64,000 nt of DNA from Cardiocondyla obscurior (Eukaryota > Arthropoda > Insecta > Hymenoptera > Formicidae): NCBI RefSeq assembly GCF_019399895.1, contig NC_091879.1, forward strand, positions 4,481,001-4,545,000, in the 5' to 3' direction. The notes under the pieces were generated by a model. That model did not search any database, was not told where the DNA came from, and saw only the letters and a program-made list of their open reading frames with translations. Positions 18,172-28,853 of this stretch are shown here, one piece after another. The translations under genes were made by a program, and so were the position numbers. Each line of letters starts with the position of its first letter. Position 1 is the stretch's first letter.

Positions 18172-18945
18172 CAGTTGCCCACAGTTCTATTGCCCACGTA
18201 GCGATTGGCCACGTATCAATAGGACACAGTGCGATTGGCCACAGCTCAATTGGACACAGATCAGTTGCCCACCGTTCAAATGCCCACAGATCAAACGCCC
18301 ACAGAAAGTGAATTTTTGTTCGTTTGCCCACGGATAAATGCCCACCGTTCAAAAGCCCACAGATCAATGGCCCACCGTTCAATGGCCCACAGATCAATGG
18401 CCCACCGTTCAATTGCCCACAGATCAGTGGCCCACCGTTCAAAAGCCCACAGATCAGTGGCCCACCGTTCAATGGCCCACAGATCAGTGGCCCACCGTTC
18501 AAAAGCCCACAGATCAGTGGCCCACCGTTCAAAAGCCCACAGATCAGTGGCCCACCGTTCAAAAGCCCACAGATCAGTGGCCCACCGTTCAAATGCGACT
18601 TTTATATCATATACAGGGTGAATCAGAAAATGGAAGTGCCACTTACCATATAAGACTGGTTACCGCAAAATATTAATTTAATATTATTATTTATTTGTGG
18701 ACGCGTTGTTTATGGATATTACTTTGTGCGAGGCAGTCAGCGGCAGGATAGAATAAAAATAGTAATTAGGAAGTAGGTATTATGCATAGTGTACAGCATA
18801 GAAAATTAATCTTATTTAACAATAATTTATTACGTTGAATTTTATAATGTACTGTTTGTTACAGGTATAAAAATAGATTTAACGAATTTTAAAAGTCGTT
18901 GCGATATAAAAAAATAACTGTATACATATATTTTGTCTCTAAGTC
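18172..18945 (-). repeat. 15-bp-word array block, copy B, inverted
   Basis: Reverse-complement copy of 989-1,847 with an internal deletion in the second, diverged array. It holds nine 30-bp units (first at about 18,341). It ends sharply at 18,945 in TATACATATATTTTG, the inverse of the sequence that starts at 989 in copy A. This common breakpoint suggests an element terminus beginning CAAAATATATG. Confidence 0.85.
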
Positions 18946-19127
18946 CATCAGAAGCAAAATCTTCTTCAGACATATGCACGGTATGCCTTACTAACGAGCG
19001 CACACATGCTTTCGTACCTTGTGGACATCTTGCCTGTTGCGTTACATGTATCAAACGTTTGGAAGCTAAGCGTCGTCCCATATGCAACGACCCGTATGAA
19101 ACCTACATAAGGATTAGAAAACCATAA
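18946..19127 (+). pseudogene. 5'-truncated RING finger reading frame
   Basis: The frame immediately after array copy B encodes a C-terminal RING domain of the IAP/Mdm2 type. CTVC, PCGHLACC and VTC supply metal ligands C1 to C6, followed by RRPIC and a short tail to the TAA. The seventh ligand, normally the first Cys of CPxC, is Arg (CGT). The frame enters from the repeat without an upstream gene body; its only ATG lies in the repeat at 18,933. It therefore looks like the last exon of an E3 ligase gene, truncated by the insertion of copy B and with one zinc ligand lost. A functional product is unlikely. Confidence 0.7.
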
Positions 19128-19617
19128 GACATTACAGCATATTTATGTAAAAATATGTTTAGATTTAAGAGATAAAATCTTTAGGCGTGTTACTTCGTGC
19201 GGAAAAGATACAACATAACTTTATACTGATGTTTGTTATTTTTGAACAAAGTTCTGATACATATAAGTTACAAAACGGACTGAAATACACTGTGATACGT
19301 TATAGCTTTAGATACTGTTATTTTATGTACAAGCGTAGAACGTGATGTAACTCGAACACGGTTGCTTTTGTATCTTTTCGTCGCTTATGACTGTGTAGTT
19401 GTAAAACATATTTTTATCCGATTATGCCAAAGTGCGCTTTACCAAACCGTTGTAATGTAGCAGAGATTCTGATGTAACTTGTTTTATTTTTTAGTATTCG
19501 AGCATGCAGTTGTAATACTTATAGATTGCAAAATGGACTTAGATACAGTGTGATACGTTATAGCTTTAGATACTATTATTTTATTTACAAGCGTAGAACG
19601 TGATGTAACTCGAACTC
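19128..19617. repeat. Direct duplication downstream of the RING exon
   Basis: A segment containing GATACGTTATAGCTTTAGAT and AAGCGTAGAACGTGATGTAA occurs at about 19,290-19,355 and again at about 19,550-19,612, some 260 bp apart. The intervening stretch at 19,360-19,430 is a diverged relative of the flank of array copies A and C. The three array copies therefore appear to sit in duplicated RING-gene 3' sequence. Confidence 0.65.
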
Positions 19618-20582
19618 TAATGTGTATCGGCTGCGTGTGAATACTTTTGTCGTAACGATTTCTTTTGTTTTTCTTATCGATTATGAATGTGTAGTTAGTA
19701 AGTTAATTTTTTTCCTGATTATTAAAAAATATCAAAATATATGTATACAGTTATTTTTTTATATCGCAACGACTTTTAAAATTCGTTAAATCTATTTTTA
19801 TACCTGTAACAAACAGTACATTATAAAATTCAACGTAATAAATTATTGTTAAATAAAATTAATTTTCTATGCTGTACACTATGCATAATACCTACTTCCT
19901 AATTACTATTTTTATTCTATCCTGCCGCTGACTGCCTCGCACAAAGTAATATCCATAAACAACGCGTCCACAAATAAATAATAATATTAAATTAATATTT
20001 TGCGGTAACCAGTCTTATATGGTAAGTGGCACTTCCATTTTCTGATTCACCCTGTATATGATATAAAAGTCGCATTTGAACGGTGGGCCACTGATCTGTG
20101 GGCCATTGAACGGTGGGCCACTGATCTGTGGGCTTTTGAACGGTGGGCCACTGATCTGTGGGCCATTGAACGGTGGGCCACTGATCTGTGGGCTTTTGAA
20201 CGGTGGGCCACTGATCTGTGGGCAATTGAACGGTGGGCCATTGATCTGTGGGCCATTGAACGGTGGGCCATTGATCTGTGGGCTTTTGAACGGTGGGCAT
20301 TTATCCGTGGGCAAACGAACAAAAATTCACTTTCTGTGGGCGTTTGATCTGTGGGCATTTAAACGGTGGGCAACTGATCTGTGGTCATTTGAACGGTGGG
20401 CAACTTTTCGTGTTTAATCGCACTGTGTCCATTTGATACGTGGCCAATCGCTACGTGGGCAATAGAACCGTGTCCAATTGATCTGTGTCCAATTGAGCTG
20501 TGTCCAATCGCACTGTGTCCTATTGATACGTGGCCAATCGCTACGTGGGCAATAGAACTGTGGGCAACTGCACCGCCACCAA
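19618..20582 (+). repeat. 15-bp-word array block, copy C
   Basis: Direct copy of 881-1,847, nearly identical over its length, with eight 30-bp units from about 20,078. At its end (CACCGCCACC) it continues into unrelated sequence, whereas copy A continues into the P-transposase. Confidence 0.88.
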
Positions 20583-20666
20583 ACGGCTCTTGCCATCCCG
20601 GGGTATAATCGATGCATGCAGATTGCCCCTTAAACTAAAGAAGAGCAACTTTAACCTAGACCTTAG

Positions 20667-23087
20667 GGCAGAGAGCTGAACTTTCGATCGCGGCCGGCCA
20701 CGCGTACAGATGCAGAGGCTCGTCCGTGTGAAGCCAGCGCTTCGGCTGCCGTCGGATAGAGGAAAAGGTCAGAGCTATACACTATCTGTCCTACTCTTTC
20801 GCGACGTCGTTGGTAACTCGGTAGTCTCGGTATCGCGCAAGCATGATGGAAACCGCTCGAATTTGAACGGCTACTCTTATTTGCCATGTACTATGAAACT
20901 TACCATGTTACCATTATTACCATGTAAAATATAAATTGAAAATAAATAAATTATTATTCATAAAGAACTTTTTACAAACTAAATCACTTTTATCTCATAA
21001 GTTAGCAGTACGAAATAAGCAGAGTTAATTTTTATAAATTTGTAGCTAATTTGTTGTTAAAAAGTAATTGGCAAAGAAAAAGTTCGTTACTCTCTGCTTT
21101 TATTATTATACATTTTTTAATAATATTCAAGTAAAGAAGATGAAGTTGGTCGCAAAGAAATTTAATCGAGATAACGCTTTGTTGCTTATTTATCGCTAAA
21201 TATTTGCCAAAGGAAAATATTAAATTGCTATTTTCTTTTCTTAGTTAACAAATTGATATCTTCTACGTAAACGCTCGTTATTAGGTAACGGTTGTTGCTA
21301 TCGATTCGGGGTTTCAGATATTTTGTTTAAAAATTGAAAAGAAGTCATTTCAATTGTTTAAACAATTTTTTTACAAAAATAGTCACTCATCGGATTCGGT
21401 CGCCGGACGATGTTGCGAGTGACATAGTATAGTCTTTTCTTCAATATTAACATTTTTGCTAGTTAACAAATGGATGTCTCCGAGATCGAGTGTCCGACTT
21501 TTATAATTTTTTTTTTAACAACGTTACAGCATCGTCCAACAACCGAATCCGATGAGTGACTTTTTGCAAAAATTATTTAAACAGTTTAAACTTTTTCGCA
21601 ATGTAAAATTGCAATACTTAAATTTACAAAATTGTTAGAACGATTGGAACATGAAAGTATATTGCATTAATTTCTTGCGCACCTTATTTTTGAAAAATTT
21701 TGAATAATTTCCGAGAAAAAAATTAAATTTATGTACGCGTAAGAGCAGCAAAGAAGCGTGGGCTGAGTGAGCGCGCGATAGACAGCGGCAAGTATATCTT
21801 AAAGGCGATGGGCAGAATCTGCGCGCGGCGAGCGAGACAAGGCGACAACGCGCGTTGACACTTAATTTCGCTCGTGTGTCGTCATATCGTCTCGCTCGCG
21901 CGTTGTCTTTTTGTCTCGCTCGCTACGCGCAGATTCTGCCCATCGCCTTTAAGATATACTTGCCGCTGTCTATCGCGCGCTCACTCAGCCCACGCTTCTT
22001 TGCTGCTCTTACGCGTACATAAATTTAATTTTTTTCTCGGAAATTATTCAAAATTTTTCAAAAATAAGGTGCGCAAGAAATTAATGCAATATACTTTCAT
22101 GTTCCAATCGTTCTAACAATTTTGTAAATTTAAGTATTGCAATTTTACATTGCGAAAAAGTTTAAACTGTTTAAATAATTTTTGCAAAAAGTCACTCATC
22201 GGATTCGGTTGTCGGACGATGCTGTAACGTTGTTAAAAAAATTATAAAAGTCGGACACTCGATCTCGGAGACATCCATTTGTTAACTAGCAAAAATGTTA
22301 ATATTGAAGAAAAGACTATACTATGTCACTCGCAACATCGTCCGGCGACCGAATCCGATGAGTGACTATTTTTGTAAAAAAATTGTTTAAACAATTGAAA
22401 TGACTTCTTTTCAATTTTTAAACAAAATATCTGAAACCCCGAATCGATAGCAACAACCGTTACCTAATAACGAGCGTTTACGTAGAAGATATCAATTTGT
22501 TAACTAAGAAAAGAAAATAGCAATTTAATATTTTCCTTTGGCAAATATTTAGCGATAAATAAGCAACAAAGCGTTATCTCGATTAAATTTCTTTGCGACC
22601 AACTTCATCTTCTTTTACTTGAATATTATTAAAAAAATGTATAATAATAAAAGCAGAGAGTAACGAACTTTTTCTTTGCCAATTACTTTTTAACAACAAA
22701 TTAGCTACAAATTTATAAAAATTAACTCTGCTTATTTCGTACTGCTAACTTATGAGATAAAAGTGATTTAGTTTGTAAAAAGAAGGATTCTTTATGAATA
22801 ATAATTTATTTATTTTCAATTTATATTTTACATGGTAATAATGGTAACATGGTAAGTTTCATAGTACATGGCAAATAAGAGTAGCCGTTCAAATTCGAGC
22901 GGTTTCCATCATGCTTGCGCGATACCGAGACTACCGAGTTACCAACGACGTCGCGAAAGAGTAGGACAGATAGTGTATAGCTCTGACCTTTTCCTCTATC
23001 CGACGGCAGCCGAAGCGCTGGCTTCACACGGACGAGCCTCTGCATCTGTACGCGTGGCCGGCCGCGATCGAAAGTTCAGCTCTCTGC
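20667..23087. mobile_element. Foldback element, 2.4-kb palindrome
   Basis: The two halves are reverse complements over about 1.17 kb each, centred near 21,874; for example, GTTAAC at 21,462 pairs with 22,281. The centre is a short spacer (about 21,853-21,897) between GC-rich inner arms. The outer ends carry the AGAGCTGAACTTTCGATCG sequence. There is no transposase frame. Small frames near 20,663-20,934 and 22,821-23,092 mirror each other and are repeat shadows. This is a foldback/long-inverted-repeat element, presumably mobilised in trans. Confidence 0.88.
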
Positions 23088-23089
23088 CT

Positions 23090-24255
23090 TAGGGTACCTA
23101 GAGTGGAGAATTAAAATATCGACGCTCTGGTTCTTTTCACTATTTCCCTAGAAATCCCTAAATCTATAAGTCGAGACGTCACACATTCTTATATGCACGC
23201 GTATTACAAGGCTCCAGATGTCGCCACGTTCCGGTACGGAATTTGCGCTTGGCCTGTCATATCGACGCCGTGCAAGTTCGGCGACGGCTTTAGCTTCCCC
23301 TTAATACTATGTTCCTATTAGTGAATAACAATCGCGTGACATTTTACACTTGTTATTTGCATTATTTGTTAGTTTTTATATATCATTCTAGTTTGCACGT
23401 TAATTTACGATAGTCTAATCATTAGACTGTAATTTTGTAAAATTAATTATTATATTGCATTAGACTCTAATGCAATGTAATAATTAATTTTACAAAATTC
23501 TATTCTTCGAGTCGTTTCATAAATGTCAGAATTAATACTGTGTTCCTATTGGTGGATATCAATTGCACGATATTTTACGCTGATTTTTCACGTTATTTAT
23601 TACTTAATATACATTTTCTTTATTTATTCATTAATTTAGAGCTTCTTAATTGGAAATAATAATTAATTTGACAAAATTTTATTTCTCGAGTCGTTGCATA
23701 GATATCGGAATTAATATTATGTTTCTATTGGTTGATAACAATTGTGAGATATTTACGCTTGTTTTTTTGCGTTATTTATTAATTTTGTTGTATTTTCCTA
23801 TTTTTAACGTTAATTTGCAATCTTCTGATTCAATATTATGATTAATTTAACGAAATTTTATTCCTCAAGTCATTACATTCATGTCAGACTTAGTTCTGCG
23901 CTTTTATTGGCTAAATTCTTTTGCACAATATCAGATGCTTTTCCGAACGTTATTCAGTTTTTTTACTTAACAAAATAAAAAGTCAGAAATCTTAAAATAA
24001 AATAAAATAAAGTAAAATTAAATTAAATTAAGTAAAATTCAGTTAAATATAAATAAAATAAAGCAAAATAAAAAGGTAACTTATAAAATAATAACACGTC
24101 ACCCGCGTCAGCGTGCTTAGCTCAACGCGACTCTGACTGGATTCAGATAACTGCTGATAACTCTCGATAGAAATTTAGTGTATGTGTCATTATCACCTCT
24201 AACAGTTTTACTCGATTAGTTGCTAATTGCTGTCAAAAGCACTGTTTAAATTAAA
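23090..24255. repeat. Non-coding stretch with diverged tandem units
   Basis: Four diverged copies of a unit carrying TTAATACTATGTTCCTATT-like sequence followed by TATTTTACGCTTG-like sequence begin near 23,301, 23,532, 23,711 and 23,891, spaced 231, 179 and 179 bp. A/T-rich simple sequence (AAATTAAATTAAG-like) lies at 23,995-24,085. The upstream region of SDF2 follows, with no clear promoter motif. Confidence 0.6.
23431..23499. repeat. 69-nt near-perfect palindrome
   Basis: AATTTTGTAAAATTAATTAT on the left is mirrored by the reverse complement on the right, meeting at CATTAGACTCTAATG near 23,465. It lies within the first diverged tandem unit and could form a long AT-rich hairpin or cruciform. 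Confidence 0.85.
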
Positions 24256-25315
24256 ATGGATTACGTGATGGTTTTTTCAAGCTTTGTAATATTTTTGCTT
24301 CACATAAATTATATTCAAGGTATTGTATGCGTTTATTTCGTTAGAACACGATTAAGTGTAAAGCCGATTGGTTATGATATTTCGTCATCAAACTGATATA
24401 CATGCATTCAAATTTTTTATCCTAATATTTTTTAGTACTATTACATCTCAATTAAACATTTTAAATTATAAATGCATTGATATGTAATTGGTATATCTCG
24501 ATATTGAAGTAAAACAATGTGCATGCAATTTTTATGAAACAGATTTTAATTTTGTGTTTATTTTGCAGCTAAAGGGACGCCCTATGTAACCTGTGGCTCT
24601 GTACTAAAATTAATGAATGTAGACTTGAGTGTGAGATTGCATTCCCATGAAGTGAAGTATGGTAGTGGCAGTGGACAGCAATCGGTAACAGGTACCAGTG
24701 CCAAAGAAGATGGTAATTCTTACTGGTTGGTTAAAGCTGAATCGGGAAAGCAATGCATGCGAGGGTGAGTCATAGTTAATACTTGTGTTGTGAATTTTAT
24801 TTCTGTATAACTTGTAACAATTTTTATTTTATAGAAAGCCAATTAGTTGTGGAGATACTATTAGATTAGAACATGTTGCAACAAAGAAGAATCTTCACTC
24901 ACATCTCGTTAGCTCACCCCTGTCTGGAAAACAGGAAGTCTCTGCTTATGGAGATCATAAGGGTGAGGGTGATTCCGGTGATAACTGGATGTTGATATGC
25001 CAAAGTGATTTTTGGGAGAGAGATGATACAGTTACATTAAAACACATAGATACTGACAGGTAAAGATATTTGTCTTTATAAAATTAAATGTAAGTAAAAA
25101 TTAATGCTGTGCAATTAAATATGTAAATTATATCGCACATTTTTAGATATTTGGCTGTAACTAGCAGGACCTATGGCACTCCGATTAATGGACAGTATGA
25201 AATAGTAGGTGAATACTCTTTGAGCAGTTCTAACATACAATGGTCAGTAATGGAAGGGCTGTTTATTCATCCTAACGATTTAAAAGCGCAGCATTATCGA
25301 CATACAGAATTGTAA
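24256..25315 (+). CDS. Sdf2: Stromal cell-derived factor 2-like protein (SDF2)
   Basis: Four exons, 24,256-24,319, 24,569-24,764, 24,835-25,059 and 25,147-25,315, encode 217 residues, close to the usual 211-221. Residues 1-21 form a signal peptide (MDYVMVFSSFVIFLLHINYI). The remainder consists of three MIR repeats, recognisable from VTCGSVLKLMN, GDTIRLEHV and DDTVTLKHIDTDRYLAV. The C-terminal HTEL resembles an ER-retrieval signal. In this family the protein works in the ER lumen with Hsp40-type chaperones in protein quality control and O-mannosylation-related folding. All junctions keep phase. The AATAAA at 25,369 is a good poly(A) signal. The gene converges on the DHHC gene to its right. Confidence 0.95.
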
Positions 25316-25368
25316 TTTTCATCTATGAAAAGTTTAATTTACAAGACGTGTATATATGAGAAAAACCG

Positions 25369-25374
25369 AATAAA
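25369..25374 (+). terminator. Poly(A) signal of SDF2
   Basis: AATAAA 54 nt after the SDF2 stop codon. Confidence 0.7.
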
Positions 25375-26028
25375 TTAAGGAGATATGCGTAATTATATTA
25401 CCAAAAAAGAAAAAAAAATATCGCTCAACTGTTAAGTTACGTTCTTTTCTCGAGCTTAATTAATTTATAATAAAGTTAGACTTTCAAAATAATATTGGTA
25501 TTATATTTTATTTAAAGAAAGATTGAAGTCAATTGTTTAAATTTAAATAATTGGATTAAAGTTGTGGTATTATTTTTTATTCTCATTACTGTTTAATTTC
25601 ATGAGCGATAATTTATAATTTAATTAAATAAATAAGAAATGCAATATGATTTATATGGAATATTTAACTAAAAAAATTAATAAATGAATAAATATGCTCG
25701 CGTAATTGAGTTGAAGGATAATTTTGGTTAATATTGATTCAAGAGTGATCATTTTTTAGAGAAAAATATCTTTACTGTAGAAGTGGATTACCATGCAATT
25801 ACATAAATTGCAGGTTTGAAAAAAGTAATCTGCTGACAAACGACATTTATAAACCTTATCGATATCTTAAAATATGTGGTAATTATAAAATGCACTTAAG
25901 CATGTGTTCTTTGTCGTGTATGAATACATTTGTATTGTACATATGAATATATTTATTGCTACATAAATACGTGATAAAGAAGTATATGTTTTAGACTTTT
26001 TTCATCCAATTGTATTACTTGACTAACT
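25375..26028. other. Intergenic space between convergent genes
   Basis: AT-rich, without open frames of note. It contains AATAAA on the minus strand at 25,957-25,952, about 72 nt downstream of the DHHC gene stop, which is the probable poly(A) signal of that gene. Confidence 0.6.
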
Positions 26029-26898
26029 TCATACTTCCTTCAATTCGTACTTGCCGTTGATATCTCGCGTGCCCACGAGACCGTTATATGGAAAAATGAT
26101 ATTTGATAGACCATAGCTGCCAAAGATCTCTCTCACAGTTTGCTTTCCTGTTATGTTGACGTAGCGTTGCTTACCAGTCAAACAACTGTGCAATTTCCAG
26201 ATACCGAGCACCAAACAGATGCAGAGAATTGACATCAGGGTATCGAATACCGTGACTAAAAGTATACTCGAGCTGTCTCTGGAGTGCAGCAACTTTGCCA
26301 GGGCGATAGGGAAACAAAAGTTTAAAAATACATTGAAATAATCCGCATCACTTTTCACTATATGATTAATGTTCTCGTACATGTAAGGACCCAACACACA
26401 CAGGGAGTACAAGCATGTCAACGAGGTGTAGAAGCAAAATAATATAAAATTGCCCATATTCTGACGAAGTATGCAGGCACCCAGGAAAAAGCAGTGATGA
26501 TCCCTGAAGTGAAAGCACTTCTGACAGAAACTGCAATGCTGAGTTGGCTTGCACATGTAACTCTGACATTTCTCGCAATGCCAAAACTTGTAGGCCGTAT
26601 TGTGAGCCGGTAGCTGCGTATTGTCAAATTGTTCAAACTTGCGCTGCTGTTGCGTGACTACGCTGCACAGGTTGTTCTGTATTTCCTTGACCTTCATTGG
26701 ATTTGATTTACAGCTTATGCTGTACACCGAGTACCAGTTTAGATACACTTGCATGCAGAGAAAGACAAAGACAGGTGAGACCTTTTGACTTATGTAAATC
26801 GTAATCCCAATGACGAATATAGTGGATACTAACGTCACTAAAGGGCACGATTGTTTGACTATCCTTATGCATGTTTTTATATACTGCAGCTGAGGCAT
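26029..26898 (-). CDS. DHHC-type palmitoyltransferase, ZDHHC24-like, single exon
   Basis: An intronless frame of 289 residues. Two hydrophobic segments lie at about residues 18-55, followed by a cytosolic cysteine-rich domain (about 105-150) with CEKCQSYMCKPTQHC and the catalytic FRDHHCFFLG, Cys136. Two more membrane segments follow at about 150-172 and 187-235. The enzyme transfers palmitate to cysteines of target proteins on Golgi or ER membranes. The usual TTxE motif after the last membrane segment is not obvious; TGKQRYVN stands near its place, as in divergent ZDHHC24-type members. The start is the first ATG before the hydrophobic segment. The gene converges with SDF2. Confidence 0.88.
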   Translation of the reverse strand: MPQLQYIKTCIRIVKQSCPLVTLVSTIFVIGITIYISQKVSPVFVFLCMQVYLNWYSVYSISCKSNPMKVKEIQNNLCSVVTQQQRKFEQFDNTQLPAHNTAYKFWHCEKCQSYMCKPTQHCSFCQKCFHFRDHHCFFLGACILRQNMGNFILFCFYTSLTCLYSLCVLGPYMYENINHIVKSDADYFNVFLNFCFPIALAKLLHSRDSSSILLVTVFDTLMSILCICLVLGIWKLHSCLTGKQRYVNITGKQTVREIFGSYGLSNIIFPYNGLVGTRDINGKYELKEV

Positions 26899-28853
26899 AA
26901 CAATAGATAATTCTTTTACAATGATGTAAAGGTTTAATTTTTACAAACGTATAACACGTTCCGAGTTCTGAAACCAAATTAATGAATATTATTATTAATT
27001 TTCAGCTTGTAAAATCATTCACTGGCCTTGATTATAACCTCCAATTCATTTCTCCACGTTTTTTCAAGCTTATTTAATTTCCCAGATCGTTGTTACGTTT
27101 ATAAATAAATACGATCATTGGAAGGCAATCGTTATATATAATTTTCATGAAAATATTCTCACGTCTTTGCAGTAATAACGCATGTTTTTAGACAGACACG
27201 TTTTAACATGCCTGCCATATGTGTAATAGAGTTTATATTGTTGATAGACATTGACGAGATAACAACTTGTTAACTTGTAAAAAATATCGCAATTAATTCA
27301 TTATAAAAAATTTAACCACATTTTTATAAATAATAAAATAATTTTGTTCTTATAGTCGAATAAAAAATTATTTTACTCGAACGACATATGTATATTGCAA
27401 AAAAAAAAAAAAACAAAAAAAAAAAAAAAAAAAAGAACAGATGATCGTCGAAGGTTTTAATTCAATCTTATAAATATACGTAACAGCTCTATGATATTTA
27501 TTCTCACTATAAAAAAACCGGTATATTTTACAATTATCCATACACATTTTTTAAACAAAGATTACAAAACGATAACAGATCTGTGTTGAAAGTATGTAGT
27601 TAAACCATGATAAAAAACAAGGTAAAACATAAGCAATTAATTACAGATTAATATTGTATGTAGCATACAATTAAACATTAATCAATTAATGACAGATAAC
27701 AAACTTTTTCCTTGGATAAATATTTGACACTTCATATATTAGCCTATACTAGAAAAAAATCCCTCCCAAAAAAATTCATTAAAACGTGGAGACAAAACAG
27801 AATCCACCTTTGAGTTCTGCTCATTAATTGTAAAGTATCAATTTGAGATAAATACATTATTCATTTTTTTCTTCCGCTTTTCTTTTCGGAGTATATACAT
27901 ACAGCAATATGATCTTTATACATATTGTATGTACATAAGTGTAAAATTATAAATATGTATAATTAATACACTTACACTCTTTGTACATTTGTAAATAACA
28001 ACGATAAATGTATGCTGAATAATATAACTCTTATACGAGAATATTATTAAACACAGTCTTCAGCAATTATAAATTATACATGTAGTAATAATATAATTAA
28101 AATTTATAAATATATAATATTAAAACAAAAGCACAAAAAAAAAGAAAGAGAAAGATTAGTAATGTAACGATAATGTGATCAGAGTAAGACAAACTAATGG
28201 AACAAATTATACTATTATATATTGCTATTTTTTTTTAAGTATTTTAATCTTGTGTGTTTACGTTTGATCTAAACTAGTCTCTCTACAGAATTAATTGTAA
28301 TGTTAACTATATAAGTTGTGCATGCCTTAACACGCAAGCACAATTTTTTTTTGTTTTTTGTTTTTTTTTGTTTTTTTTTTTTTTGTACATTACTTTGTAC
28401 TTGTATTTTTTTTTAATAGGAATAAGAATATTTGTGTGAGCGCGCGAAAAAACTACCTTTTGTAAATAGATATTTTCTATAACGGAATATTTCGCTCTAT
28501 AAATTGTGTAAAACTATATAAATATGTTATAGTATGATTTGCGCAAGATTTACCAAAATATACTGTTGCGATGGTGATAATATAACTCGATAACTTTCAA
28601 CAATGAAAAATGTAAAAAATATGCTTTTAGGATATTTTCTCTTCTTCTCTCATAATGTAGCAAGGCGCAATTGTATTCTTGTTTTATATGCATGTATACT
28701 CGATCGCGACGATCCTTTATCGTTGCTCTTAGAGAAAAGATTTATCATTATGTATTTCACCTGCAAATATATGATTTCTGATACTGTTATTACTTGATAT
28801 TTATAACTGCTAGAGACTAGTTTAACAATATTCTTGCATAAGAGTAGTATGCT
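26899..28853. other. Intergenic region and likely 3' UTR of NAPRT
   Basis: AT-rich with A- and T-homopolymers at 27,400-27,440 and 28,345-28,395. No convincing gene is present; the 64-codon plus-strand frame at 28,603 has no support. The part near 28,000-28,850 is probably the 3' UTR of the NAPRT gene. Confidence 0.5.
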
